Assembly (NCBI GenBank): GCA_030765645.1
Contig: JAVCCE010000030.1
Span: 1-47,675 of the forward strand
Length of the DNA stretch: 47,675 bases
Source: Candidatus Hinthialibacter antarcticus
GTDB taxonomy: Bacteria > Hinthialibacterota > Hinthialibacteria > Hinthialibacterales > Hinthialibacteraceae
Direction: 5' to 3'
The notes beneath the pieces were generated by a model that worked only from the letters and a program-made list of their open reading frames with translations, made no database searches and was not told the origin of the DNA. Position 1 is the stretch's first letter; every line of letters begins with the position of its first letter. Made by a program: the position numbers and the translations under genes. Below are positions 17,780-26,862 of this stretch, one piece after another.

Positions 17780-19543
17780 ATGGGATCCTTAGACTGGGGA
17801 ATCATACTTGGATATTTTGTGCTGCTTTTCGGGCTGGCCTGGTGGGTCATCAAGAAAAGCAAAGACACCACCGACGACTACTTTCTCGCGGGGCGCAACC
17901 TGAGTTGGTTTATTGTTGGCGCTTCGATTTTCGCTTCTAACATTGGCTCTGAACATATAGTCGGTCTTGCGGGTTCAGGAACGACCGACGGCGTGGCGAT
18001 GGCGCATTATGAATTGCACGCCTGGTGTTTGCTGATCTTGGGCTGGGTGTTTGTTCCGTTTTACATGCGCTCTCAAGTTTTCACCATGCCCGAATTTTTA
18101 GAGAAGCGCTTTAGCGAGCCTGCCCGTTGGATTCTCTCCATCATTTCGCTGGTCGCTTATGTATTGACCAAAGTCGCGGTGGGAATCTTCGCTGGCGGCG
18201 TGGTGTTTCGCACCTTGTTGCCGGAGATTCAACTCGACCTCGGCTTTGTGGTGATGGACAGTTTTTGGATCGGTTCGATTCTAGTCATAGTCCTGACCGG
18301 GATGTATACCATCTTTGGCGGCTTGCGGGCCGTCGCGTACACCGAAGCGCTGCAAACCGTTATTCTCGTCGTCGGTTCGTTTTTAGTGACCTGGTATGGA
18401 CTCAAAGCGCTAGGCGGTTGGAGTGAACTGCGCGAAATATGCGGCTCGGAAATGTTTAACCTTTGGAAACCGCTGGTTCCGGCGGGAATCGAGGGCACCT
18501 GGGAGCCTGTCCGCGAAGAAACCCGCATGGCGTGGTATTTCAACAATAATTATCCCTGGTTGGGCATGTTGTTCTGTGCGCCGATCATTGGTTTGTGGTA
18601 TTGGTGTACCGACCAATACATCGTACAGCGCGCCTTGGGCGCTCCGAACGAATCGGAAGCGCGCCGGGGCAGCATCGCGGCGGCGTTTTTAAAATTATTG
18701 CCCGTCTTCATTTTCATTATTCCCGGTTTGATTTGCTTTGCGCTGGCCGAAAGCGGGAAGAACGCTGAACTCGCGAGCGTGTTGTTTACCAACGGTGAAT
18801 TAAATAACGAAATGTCGCAAGCGGCGTTTCCGTTGATGGTCAAGCACGTCTTGCCGGAGGGCGTACGCGGCATCGTCGTCGCGGGCTTGCTCGCAGCGTT
18901 GATGAGTTCGCTCGCAGGCGTCTTTAACGCATCATCGACGTTGTTCACGATGGACTTGTATTCAAAGTTCGACCCGAAAGCGACCCAGAAAAAACTGGTT
19001 TGGATCGGGCGTTTCGCGACGGCGGCCATGGTCATTATCGGCCTGATGTGGGTGCCCGTCATTCAAGGCGCGCGCGGGCTGTATGACTACCTGCAAGGCG
19101 TACAAGGCTATCTGGCGCCGCCGATATTCGTGGTCTTTTTTATTGGCGTGTTTATGAAGCGCGCCAACAGCGCCGGATGTCTGGCGACGTTGATTATCGG
19201 CTTTTTGCTGGGCGTGTTTCGTCTGGCGGTTGATACGCCAGTGTCGCTTCAAATGGCGGGCTATGAAGACGGCTATACCCAAGGCACGTTCTTCTGGTTT
19301 ATCAACAATGTGTACTTCCAATACTACAGCCTGTTCATCTTTCTCGTTTGCGTGGTGACCATGATCGGCGTCAGTTTGCTGACCCCCGCGCCGGACGAAC
19401 AACGCATCAGCGGCCTCACCTACGGCACTGTCACTGACGACCAGCGCTCGTTGTCGCGCAGCAGTTGGGATTGGCGCGACGTGCTTTCATCCGTTATGGT
19501 CATGGTTGCGATTCTCATTGCGTATATCTATTTCAGCGGCTGA
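17780..19543 (+). CDS. Sodium:solute symporter (SSS family, SGLT-like)
   Basis: A 587-residue inner-membrane transporter with about 14 hydrophobic segments. ATG at 17780 is preceded by AAGGGA; a GTG lies one codon before. Signature sites are present: DDYFLAGRNLSW in the first loop, ASNIGSEHIVGLAG around helix 1 (Na+ site region), WYWCTDQYIVQRALGA, and ALMSSLAGVFNASSTLFTMD, whose neighbouring serines match the Na+ ligands known from the Vibrio SGLT structure. Members import sugars, amino acids or other solutes with Na+. Sugar transport is favoured by similarity to SGLT and by neighbours (galT, sugar kinase, GH95), but the substrate is an inference. A 191-bp region with a strong hairpin follows. 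Confidence 0.9.
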   Translation: MGSLDWGIILGYFVLLFGLAWWVIKKSKDTTDDYFLAGRNLSWFIVGASIFASNIGSEHIVGLAGSGTTDGVAMAHYELHAWCLLILGWVFVPFYMRSQVFTMPEFLEKRFSEPARWILSIISLVAYVLTKVAVGIFAGGVVFRTLLPEIQLDLGFVVMDSFWIGSILVIVLTGMYTIFGGLRAVAYTEALQTVILVVGSFLVTWYGLKALGGWSELREICGSEMFNLWKPLVPAGIEGTWEPVREETRMAWYFNNNYPWLGMLFCAPIIGLWYWCTDQYIVQRALGAPNESEARRGSIAAAFLKLLPVFIFIIPGLICFALAESGKNAELASVLFTNGELNNEMSQAAFPLMVKHVLPEGVRGIVVAGLLAALMSSLAGVFNASSTLFTMDLYSKFDPKATQKKLVWIGRFATAAMVIIGLMWVPVIQGARGLYDYLQGVQGYLAPPIFVVFFIGVFMKRANSAGCLATLIIGFLLGVFRLAVDTPVSLQMAGYEDGYTQGTFFWFINNVYFQYYSLFIFLVCVVTMIGVSLLTPAPDEQRISGLTYGTVTDDQRSLSRSSWDWRDVLSSVMVMVAILIAYIYFSG

Positions 19544-19635
19544 GATTAACAGAAGAAACTCTGTCTCGTACGAAGACAAAGTTAAAGTATAAATGCGTCG
19601 GGGATGTCTCTCTTCGTTGAAATCAAGATTAAAAT

Positions 19636-19720
19636 GGGGAGGGCGAACCTCCTGGTGGGCCTCGTAAAAAAACGATACCTTTTCTCGTTATCGCGGCTCG
19701 GCGGGAGCCTCGCCCTCCCC
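19636..19720 (+). repeat. Inverted repeat GGGGAGGGCGA...TCGCCCTCCCC
   Basis: The left arm at 19636-19661 and the right arm at 19695-19720 match perfectly over the outer 11 bases (GGGGAGGGCGA / TCGCCCTCCCC), and partly over the next 15. The loop is about 33 bases. It lies between the symporter and sulfotransferase genes. The sequence GGGGAGGGCGAAC recurs at 21013-21025, so it is likely a dispersed palindromic repeat that may also act as a 3' structure for the symporter transcript. Confidence 0.75.
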
Positions 19721-19734
19721 CTCTAACTCAATGA

Positions 19735-20949
19735 ATGGTCGGTGAATCAACTCTCCGCACTTATATGCTTGAAACGGCCTTCTGTATAATTAATCGCCTA
19801 CGTCCTCCTCTTCATACGCCCGCTTTGATCGACAAGGTGGAAGCGGTAACCGGCCTATCAAATTGGGGCGGCGACGAATTTCTCGAACCGCTTGAGGTTT
19901 TACTTGATTCAATCCACCGTGAGGCGCGGCTCAGCCAGCAGGGCCATTTTGTTTTGTATCAACACTACATGCGTTTATTGAAAAATCTCCTCGGCATCAA
20001 TCAAGACTGGAAGCGCGAGCCGAATATCCACCAGGTTGAAATCAAGGCGCCGATTTTCATCTTAGGATTTCCCCGCACGGGAACGACGTACTTGCATCAA
20101 CTCATGGCAAACGACCCCGCGCATCGCACCTTGCGCTATTGGGAACTGCTGTTCCCCTCGCCGCCGCCTGCGCCGAATACGCCTGAGGACGATGCGCGGA
20201 TTCGCGAGGCCAAGCGGTTTTGTTATTGGATCGGAAAAATCTCGCCGAAGTTATATTCCATCCATGCGTTGGACGCGATGAGCGCCGAAGAGTGTTGTTT
20301 CATCTTCGACCATTGGTTTCTCGACCGCATTAACCACTTGGTGTTTGACGTTCCGACGTATGTGAAATGGTACGACCAATACGACCATCGCGCCTCGTAT
20401 GTGTTCCATAAAAAAATGCTGCAAACCTACGGCGCAAATTTCCCGCCGCAGCCCTTTCTCTTAAAAGCGCCGCGCCATTTGTTTTGTCTGGATGCGTTGC
20501 TTTCGGTTTATCCCGATGCGCGCATTGTTTGGACTCATCGCGACCCGCTCGAAGCGCTGCCGTCGTTATGCAGTCTCAGCGAAACCGCCCGCGCCATCGT
20601 GTCGAAGGACATTCATCCCGAACGCATTGGGCGCCGCTGTCTTGACCATCTCGCCGTTGAGTTTGAATCGGGCTGGAAGGCGCGGCAGGCGGCGGGGGAA
20701 GGGCGTTTTTATGACGTTGCTTACAACGATTTGGTACGCGACCCGGTCAAAACCGTGCAGGCTATCTATTCCTATTTTGATATGGAGTATTCCGGCGCAT
20801 TGGATGAGGCGTTGGAGGCCGAAGCCGACCGGCAACAAAATCGAAAGCATCAACCGCATCGCTATTCGCTAGAGCAATATCATCTTAACCAAGGCGAAAC
20901 TCACGAACGGCTTTCAGATTACATTGAGCATTTCAGTTTTTACATTTGA
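19735..20949 (+). CDS. Sulfotransferase family protein
   Basis: A 404-residue protein of the Sulfotransfer_3 type. The 5'-phosphosulfate-binding loop is GFPRTGTTYL (111-120), and the 3'-phosphate-binding segment follows as RIVWTHRDPLEALPSL. These bind PAPS, the sulfate donor. The remaining length and the C-terminal helical region, including YSLEQYHLNQ, are typical. The start is uncertain: the ATG at 19735 has no good ribosome binding site, and Met11 at 19765 would leave the fold intact. Possible acceptors are sugars, lipids or steroid-like compounds; nothing here selects one. Confidence 0.85.
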   Translation: MVGESTLRTYMLETAFCIINRLRPPLHTPALIDKVEAVTGLSNWGGDEFLEPLEVLLDSIHREARLSQQGHFVLYQHYMRLLKNLLGINQDWKREPNIHQVEIKAPIFILGFPRTGTTYLHQLMANDPAHRTLRYWELLFPSPPPAPNTPEDDARIREAKRFCYWIGKISPKLYSIHALDAMSAEECCFIFDHWFLDRINHLVFDVPTYVKWYDQYDHRASYVFHKKMLQTYGANFPPQPFLLKAPRHLFCLDALLSVYPDARIVWTHRDPLEALPSLCSLSETARAIVSKDIHPERIGRRCLDHLAVEFESGWKARQAAGEGRFYDVAYNDLVRDPVKTVQAIYSYFDMEYSGALDEALEAEADRQQNRKHQPHRYSLEQYHLNQGETHERLSDYIEHFSFYI

Positions 20950-21012
20950 TAATTCATGTGAATTGAAAAAATCCTCTGGTTTTTGGGTGGGTTTTTAATG
21001 TGGATAAATCAG

Positions 21013-21025
21013 GGGGAGGGCGAAC
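21013..21025 (+). repeat. Partial copy of the GGGGAGGGCGAAC repeat
   Basis: GGGGAGGGCGAAC matches the left arm of the palindrome at 19636 exactly for 13 bases. The rest of the element is missing. It lies between the convergent sulfotransferase and TPR lipoprotein genes. Confidence 0.5.
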
Positions 21026-21061
21026 AAACCGTACGCTAGGCATCTCGCCGAATGAACAATT

Positions 21062-21562
21062 TCATCGCCCTGCGAGTTCGTTGGGAGAAATCACCGGGGT
21101 TCCCGCCCGCCAGTTTTCAACTTCTTGGTTCGCATTCTGACGAATCACATCGGCGACGGCGGGTTGAAGCCCATGCTCAATAGCAAGGGTTAAATCATTT
21201 TCCATTCCAGCCGGGTCATCCATCACCAATTTGAGAAACGCACGGTTAATATAGATTTGAAAATCGCGGGATTTTTTTTGAATGCGCTGGTCATAAATAA
21301 TGAGGGCATCAAGATAGGCGTCCCGCGCGTCGTCTGTTCGCTTCAATTGCTCTAACGCGCAGCCTCGTACAATATGCGCTTCGGCGAAGCCGGGGTCGAT
21401 CTCGACCGCTTGGGCGAGCAGGGTTTCGGCCTGTCGCCAATCACCGTCTTTCATCGCATCCGTCGCCTGGTCGGCGAGGAGCCATGCCTGGTCTTGCGAC
21501 TCGCCGCAGGAGATCAGTAGAAAAAAGAGTGGGATCAATAATAATAATGTTTGTTGTTTCAT
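21062..21562 (-). CDS. TPR-containing lipoprotein
   Basis: A 166-residue protein with a lipoprotein signal: hydrophobic residues 5-16 followed by the lipobox Leu-Ile-Ser-Cys with Cys19 as the lipidation site. The mature part contains tetratricopeptide-type helices, for instance AMKDGDWRQAETLLAQAVEIDPGFAEAH (about 36-63) and the following repeat ALEQLKRTDDARDAY. TPR lipoproteins usually hold protein complexes at the inner or outer membrane. It runs divergently from mutS. No enzymatic motif is seen and the partner is unknown. Confidence 0.78.
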   Translation of the reverse strand: MKQQTLLLLIPLFFLLISCGESQDQAWLLADQATDAMKDGDWRQAETLLAQAVEIDPGFAEAHIVRGCALEQLKRTDDARDAYLDALIIYDQRIQKKSRDFQIYINRAFLKLVMDDPAGMENDLTLAIEHGLQPAVADVIRQNANQEVENWRAGTPVISPNELAGR

Positions 21563-21659
21563 GTTGTTCGCTCGTTCGGCGGTTTTCTCGCCGGGTCTCT
21601 GTATGTATGATTCATCATACCGCGCTTATCGCGTATTCCAACGATTGTAGTTTATAACG

Positions 21660-24353
21660 ATGCCAAAAACGGGAAACCAGCCGCCGCACGCCAAAGAAGA
21701 TCTCTCGCCGATGATGCAGCAATATGTCGAGATGAAAGAAAAATGCGGCGACGCCATTCTATTGTTTCGCTGCGGCGACTTCTATGAAATGTTCATGGAA
21801 GACGCCGTCACTGCGTCGCAGGCGCTCGACATCGCGCTCACCAAACGCGGCGGCGGACAAGGCAAGAGCGTCCCGCTGGCGGGCATCCCCTATCACGCCG
21901 CGCAAAATTATATCTACAAACTCACCCGCCAGGGCTTCCGCGTGGCGGTGTGCGAACAGATGGAACTGCCGCAGAAGGGCAAGAAACTGGTGCGCCGCGA
22001 ACTGGTGCGCACCATCTCGCCCGGCGCCATCATTGATTCTGACGTCATCGACGGCAAAGAAAACAACTACCTCGCCGCGCTGTTCGACGGAGGGATGCAG
22101 GGCTGGGGGCTGGCCAGCGTCGATGTGACCACTGGCGAATTCCGCGCCACTTGGGAAACCGGGCCGGAAGGTTGGAACTCGATTCTGGCTGAACTCGCGA
22201 CTCTCGCACCAAGTGAACTCCTTGTTGATTCTGATTCGCGCGACGACGCCGAGTTGCAAAAGCAGCTGCGTTCTTCATGCGATGCGTTATTGACCAGCGC
22301 GCCGGGCATGGCGTTCTCAACCGAGCGCTTTGCAGAATTTGAGGTCGAGCCTGCGCCCACGCCGGGGCTGCAAGGCAGCGACGCCGATCAATCGTTGGCG
22401 CTGAGCGCCGCGTCGGCGATTTTGCATTATTTGCAAGGCAACCAAAAAGAGACGCTGGAGTACATTCAGTTTGTCGAACTCTACCGTCGCAGCCAGTTTC
22501 TCATTGTTGATAAGAACACCGAGCGCAATCTGGAACTCATCACCAGCGCCAGCGGCGGCGGAAAAAAACATACGCTGTTGGGCGTGCTTGATCTGACGGT
22601 CACGGCGATGGGCGGACGCCTGCTGCGGCAATGGATCGTGCGTCCGTTAATTGATGAAAAGTCGATTCGCCTGCGTCAGGATATGGTGCAGGCGTTGGTT
22701 AACGATCCCAACCTGCGCGAGACGGTGCGCGATGCGCTGCGGTCTGTTTATGATTTGGAGCGCCTGCTAGGCCGGGTCACGTTCGGAAACGCCAACGCCC
22801 GCGATCTGGCTGCGCTTAAGGTCTCGTTGGAGCAAATCCCTTCGATCAACACGCTGCTCGAAACCGTCAACGCGCCCGACATGGTGCGCCGCGCCCTGCA
22901 GCGCGAAGAAGACCCGCAAGCGAAACAAATCGCGCCGCCGGGCGGCGAGTGGGTCGACCCTGTGATGGAAGTGCGCGAACTGCTGACCGCCGCCTTGCAG
23001 GACGAACCGCCGCTGACGGTGCGCGAGGGCGGCATGATTCGCGACGGCTACGAAAGCGAATTGGATGAACTGCGGTCATTGCGAAAAGACGGGCGCGGCT
23101 ACATCGCCAAATTGCAGGAAGAAGAACGCGAGCGCACCGGGATCACCTCGCTCAAGGTCGCTTACAATCGCGTCTTCGGCTACTACATCGAAATCACCAA
23201 CCTCCACAAAGACAAAGCGCCCGAGCATTACATCCGCAAGCAGACTCTGACTAACGCTGAACGCTACATCACGCCGGAGTTGAAAGAATTCGAAGCCAAG
23301 GTGCTGAACGCCGAAGACCGCATCGGCGAGTTGGAATACCAAATCCTACAAAAATTATTGCAAGCCGTACTCGGTTACGCAGTGCGCATCAAAGCCGCCG
23401 CCCGCGCCTTGTCGAGGTTAGACTCATTGCAGAGCCTCGCCGAAGCCGCCTCGCGTTATCGCTATTGCCGTCCTGAAGTTAACGCAGACGGCGTACTTGA
23501 TATTCACGAGGGGCGCCACCCGGTTTTAGAACGCGCCGCCGTGGTCGACCAGTTCGTGCCCAATGATTGCAAGTTGGATATGGACTCGCAGCAGATGGCG
23601 ATTATCACCGGGCCCAACATGGCGGGTAAATCGACCTACATTCGCCAAGTGGCGTTGATTGCTTTGATGGGGCAGATGGGTTCGTTTGTGCCCGCTGCGT
23701 CGGCGAAACTCGGCGTGATCGACCGCTTGTTCAGCCGGGTGGGCGCATCCGACGACCTCGCCCGCGGGCGCTCGACCTTCATGGTCGAAATGAGCGAAGC
23801 GGCGCATATTCTCAAACGGGCAACCGCGCAGAGTTTGGTGATCCTCGATGAAATCGGGCGCGGTACTTCGACCTTCGACGGCGTGTCGCTGGCTTGGGCG
23901 ATTGTCGAATATTTGCATGGGCTGCGCGGCAAGGGCGTCAAGACGTTGTTCGCAACCCATTACCACGAACTGGCGGCGTTAGAAGAGATTCTCTCCCGCG
24001 TGATGAATTTCCATGTGCAAGTGTCGGAGAGCGCGGGGACGGTGTCGTTTCTCTATCGCATCGCGCCGGGTTACACCGACCACTCGTACGGCATCCACGT
24101 CGCTGATCTGGCAGGCGTTCCCAAACGCGTCACTGACCGCGCCCGAAAAATTCTCAAGCGCCTCGAACGCGGCGAGCATCTCGCGTTTCAAGCGCAAGAA
24201 AAAGACCCCGGCGATGAATTTCAGATTTCATTGTTCTCGATGATGGATGAACCCTTACGCGCCCGTCTCGCCGACTTGGACGTGAACGCGCTTTCTCCAA
24301 TGGACGCCCTCAATCTGCTCGCCGAACTCGCCGCCGAAGCGCAGGGGAAATAA
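21660..24353 (+). CDS. mutS: DNA mismatch repair protein MutS
   Basis: An 897-residue MutS1. The mismatch-reading Phe-x-Glu motif is present as Phe41-Tyr42-Glu43 in CGDFYEMF. The connector, lever and clamp domains follow, and the ATPase domain holds a Walker A loop GPNMAGKST (651-659) and Walker B LVILDEIGRG with Asp730-Glu731. The dimer-signature region (DDLARGRSTFMVEMSEAA) is intact. MutS binds mispairs and, with MutL, triggers strand removal; no mutL lies in the window. Length and motifs show a complete, functional gene. A weak stem-loop GGGGATT...AATCCCC at 24355-24382 follows the stop but lacks a T-run. Confidence 0.97.
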   Translation: MPKTGNQPPHAKEDLSPMMQQYVEMKEKCGDAILLFRCGDFYEMFMEDAVTASQALDIALTKRGGGQGKSVPLAGIPYHAAQNYIYKLTRQGFRVAVCEQMELPQKGKKLVRRELVRTISPGAIIDSDVIDGKENNYLAALFDGGMQGWGLASVDVTTGEFRATWETGPEGWNSILAELATLAPSELLVDSDSRDDAELQKQLRSSCDALLTSAPGMAFSTERFAEFEVEPAPTPGLQGSDADQSLALSAASAILHYLQGNQKETLEYIQFVELYRRSQFLIVDKNTERNLELITSASGGGKKHTLLGVLDLTVTAMGGRLLRQWIVRPLIDEKSIRLRQDMVQALVNDPNLRETVRDALRSVYDLERLLGRVTFGNANARDLAALKVSLEQIPSINTLLETVNAPDMVRRALQREEDPQAKQIAPPGGEWVDPVMEVRELLTAALQDEPPLTVREGGMIRDGYESELDELRSLRKDGRGYIAKLQEEERERTGITSLKVAYNRVFGYYIEITNLHKDKAPEHYIRKQTLTNAERYITPELKEFEAKVLNAEDRIGELEYQILQKLLQAVLGYAVRIKAAARALSRLDSLQSLAEAASRYRYCRPEVNADGVLDIHEGRHPVLERAAVVDQFVPNDCKLDMDSQQMAIITGPNMAGKSTYIRQVALIALMGQMGSFVPAASAKLGVIDRLFSRVGASDDLARGRSTFMVEMSEAAHILKRATAQSLVILDEIGRGTSTFDGVSLAWAIVEYLHGLRGKGVKTLFATHYHELAALEEILSRVMNFHVQVSESAGTVSFLYRIAPGYTDHSYGIHVADLAGVPKRVTDRARKILKRLERGEHLAFQAQEKDPGDEFQISLFSMMDEPLRARLADLDVNALSPMDALNLLAELAAEAQGK

Positions 24354-24439
24354 AGGGGATTCTTTCTGTCGTAATAATCCCCAATTATGGACATAAACAT
24401 ACACGCATTTTTTTCTCAGTAGAATGATGATGTCGTTGA

Positions 24440-26092
24440 ATGAACTGCTTTATTTCATCCCGTGTCAGTAGTACCATTCCTTTACTCTCCTCGTTTATGC
24501 AACAAGCAACGCTTCCCGTAGATGGTGGTTCGTTGATTTCTCCTTTCTCCCAAGCCGGCCAACGCAGACTCGCCTTTTGGAGCGTGATATTCATCGCTTT
24601 CTGTATAGGTTTGTTGAATATCAATCGCGACCTTTATGAAACCACCGAAGGCCGATATGCAGAATGCGCGAGAGAAATGTTGGTGAATATGGATTTTTCC
24701 CATCCAACATTAAATAACGATGCGCATTGGACCAAGCCGCCGCTTACCTATTGGGCGATTGCGGCGGGTATTTATATCGCTGACGGCGGCGAATGGGGTG
24801 TGCGGTTATATTTGTTGTTTTCGTTTATTGGCGCGACAGTTTGCGTTTACTGGTTGGCTGACAAAATCTGGGGAGCGTCAGCCGCGCCAATCTGTGCGCT
24901 TGTTTATTGCACATCGCTATACCCCGCCGTTTCATCCGACATCGTTTCGACGGACGCTTTATTGACCTTTTGGGAAGCGTTAGTCTTGCTTTTTTTTTGG
25001 ATCGGATTCAGCGAGCGCAAAGCCTGGGCGTATATCGCAATGTGGTCAGCGCTGGGAGCGGCCTTTATGACCAAAGGCCCGCCGGGCTTGTTGTTCTTTT
25101 TGGCCATTGCGCCGACGTATTATATCGGCAAGAGAAATGGAAAGGGCGGCCCTTCGCTCTTTTCACCAATAGGAATTATTTGTTTTATCGTGATTGGCTT
25201 GGGCTGGTACATTTATGAAGCAATACAAACGCCTGGGTTATTACATTATTGGTTGGGTTCAGAAGTCTATGAAAGAGTCTTGACCGACCATTTTAAACGC
25301 AATTCACATTGGACAAATATTTTCACCGTTTATGGAACAATACTATTATTTGGGTCCATGCCGTGGGCGCTCGTTCTGCTCTTTCATTTCAAGAGAATAT
25401 TCCAAAAAAGCAGCCGCGTTTTCCGGTCGATCTTTCAGCCCGGCTATCTTCATTATTTTCTTCTTTCGATGGCGATCATTACGCCCTTCATCATTTTTTG
25501 CATCAGCGAATCGCGCCTTCACCTTTATCTATTGCCGTTATTCGTCCCCATCAGTCTGTTGGTTGGTCGCGGCGTTTTTGATTTTTTTGAAGCCGTCACG
25601 TTAAAGCGCTATTTTATCGGAGTTTTGGCGCTTGCTCTTTTGCTTGTGTGCACAGGTAAAATCGTTGTCGCAAGCAAAAAAAGCCGAAAAAGCATGAAGC
25701 CGGTGGCCATGCAGGTAGATGATGTATTGGCGTCGCTGGATGATAAAACGGAACTCTATTATTTTGGCGACCAGATTCCCTATAGCGTTCAATATTATTT
25801 GGGGCGCCCTATTGAGCAGATTATTGTCAATAATGAAGACGCAAAATCTCATTTTACAATTCAATCCATTCAGCAGCACTTCATTGTCGATCTTCAGAGC
25901 CATATAAGGCCGGTGGTTTTGGTTGATCGCGGGCATCTCACGATGCTGGAAGACCTGCTTTTTGGTTATGCTCCAAATGTAGAGATACTAAACTTCTCGG
26001 GCAGGCAGGTCCCTTCCATCCCAACTCCGGTACCAATAGATCAAGAAGTCGAACATAGTAAATCCGATGTTATTTTAATCGTGATTCATTAG
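24440..26092 (+). CDS. ArnT/PMT-like integral membrane glycosyltransferase (GT39/83 type)
   Basis: A 550-residue membrane protein with about 10-12 transmembrane segments from residue 44 on. The first extracytoplasmic loop has the conserved acid-rich motif DLYETTEGRYAECAREM (64-80), then HWTKPPLTYW (97-106), both signatures of ArnT-like enzymes that move sugars from undecaprenyl- or dolichyl-phosphate donors. The C-terminal 150 residues form a soluble domain. Start is uncertain: ATG at 24440 gives a polar N-terminal tail, and Met20 at 24497 is an alternative; neither has a clear ribosome binding site. Acceptor could be lipid A or a glycan. No neighbour specifies it. Confidence 0.8.
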   Translation: MNCFISSRVSSTIPLLSSFMQQATLPVDGGSLISPFSQAGQRRLAFWSVIFIAFCIGLLNINRDLYETTEGRYAECAREMLVNMDFSHPTLNNDAHWTKPPLTYWAIAAGIYIADGGEWGVRLYLLFSFIGATVCVYWLADKIWGASAAPICALVYCTSLYPAVSSDIVSTDALLTFWEALVLLFFWIGFSERKAWAYIAMWSALGAAFMTKGPPGLLFFLAIAPTYYIGKRNGKGGPSLFSPIGIICFIVIGLGWYIYEAIQTPGLLHYWLGSEVYERVLTDHFKRNSHWTNIFTVYGTILLFGSMPWALVLLFHFKRIFQKSSRVFRSIFQPGYLHYFLLSMAIITPFIIFCISESRLHLYLLPLFVPISLLVGRGVFDFFEAVTLKRYFIGVLALALLLVCTGKIVVASKKSRKSMKPVAMQVDDVLASLDDKTELYYFGDQIPYSVQYYLGRPIEQIIVNNEDAKSHFTIQSIQQHFIVDLQSHIRPVVLVDRGHLTMLEDLLFGYAPNVEILNFSGRQVPSIPTPVPIDQEVEHSKSDVILIVIH

Positions 26093-26141
26093 TATCTTCT
26101 GGTGTCGGCATTCTTTTTGTCGAATTTACCACCTTCATCGC

Positions 26142-26170
26142 TTGACTTTTTCATGTAAAACAACTAATTG
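26142..26170 (+). promoter_or_regulatory. Possible promoter for the first pseudopilin gene
   Basis: TTGACT at 26142-26147 is a good -35 and is followed, after 17 bases, by TAATTG at 26165-26170, a poor -10. The stretch around is AT-rich. It is the best candidate upstream of the pilin gene but weak. Confidence 0.35.
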
Positions 26171-26225
26171 TGTTACTAGAATGAATATTTTAAATTGATC
26201 GAAAAAAGTTGAAATGGGGAAAAAG

Positions 26226-26855
26226 ATGAACCGTAAGTCTGAAGGTTTTACATTAATTGAACTTTTAATTGTTGTCGCAATTATTGGAATCCTCGCCGCT
26301 ATCGCCGTACCGAATTTTATCAACGCTCAGATGCGCGCTAAAATCGCTCACGTCCAGTCTGATTTCAAAGCGATGGCGACATCAATGGAAATGTATCAGA
26401 TGGATAACAATATGTATCCGCCTCCGTTTAAATTGAGCGCATTGACGTCTCCAATTTCATATATGTCTTCTGTCCCACAGGATATTTTTCCGCCGTCGTA
26501 TGATTTCGCCAGCGCGGGTGGTCAGACAAATCCGGGGGCGACAGTCAGTTGGTATCGCTATGTCTATGGAACCGATAACCCTGACGTCGGCGGCAGCGCT
26601 GACTTAAAAACCGCTCAGTGCGCTGATTATTGGGCGTATTTTCCTCCGTTTCTCTTACGCAGCGCCGCAGTAAGCCGGGCGAACGCAGAAGGTTGTAACA
26701 GCACTTGGTTGATCAAATCGTTTGGTCCCAACGTCAATCAGCCGTCGCTTTGCGGGGACAAGGGCGACGATTGCACCTTCCGTTATGACTCAACCAACGG
26801 TCTTATCAGTATTGGCGACATCGCTGTCTTCGGCCCTGGCGGACGCATTCAGTAA
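26226..26855 (+). CDS. Type II secretion/type IV pilin-like protein (pseudopilin), paralogue 1
   Basis: A protein of 209 residues from the ATG at 26226, which has GGGGA at 26216-26220; an in-frame ATG at 26214 lacks a ribosome binding site. The prepilin leader MNRKSEG is followed by FTLIELLIVVAIIGILAAIAVPNF, the class III prepilin motif with cleavage after Gly7 and Glu at mature position 5. The globular part has four cysteines shared with the paralogue at 28589 (..TAQC, ..EGC, ..SLC, ..DDC), suggesting two disulfides. The ending SIGDIAVFGPGG is shared too. Such proteins form pseudopili for secretion or short surface fibres. No secretion ATPase or secretin gene is in the window. A terminator follows 35 bases after the stop. 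Confidence 0.9.
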   Translation: MNRKSEGFTLIELLIVVAIIGILAAIAVPNFINAQMRAKIAHVQSDFKAMATSMEMYQMDNNMYPPPFKLSALTSPISYMSSVPQDIFPPSYDFASAGGQTNPGATVSWYRYVYGTDNPDVGGSADLKTAQCADYWAYFPPFLLRSAAVSRANAEGCNSTWLIKSFGPNVNQPSLCGDKGDDCTFRYDSTNGLISIGDIAVFGPGGRIQ

Positions 26856-26862
26856 TAACCGC

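Noticed and set aside
19572-19605. Fifth copy of the palindromic core (GGGATGTCTCTCTTCGTTGAAA resembles the left flank of copy 4)
   Set aside because: Only about 14 scattered-to-contiguous bases agree and the core itself is missing.
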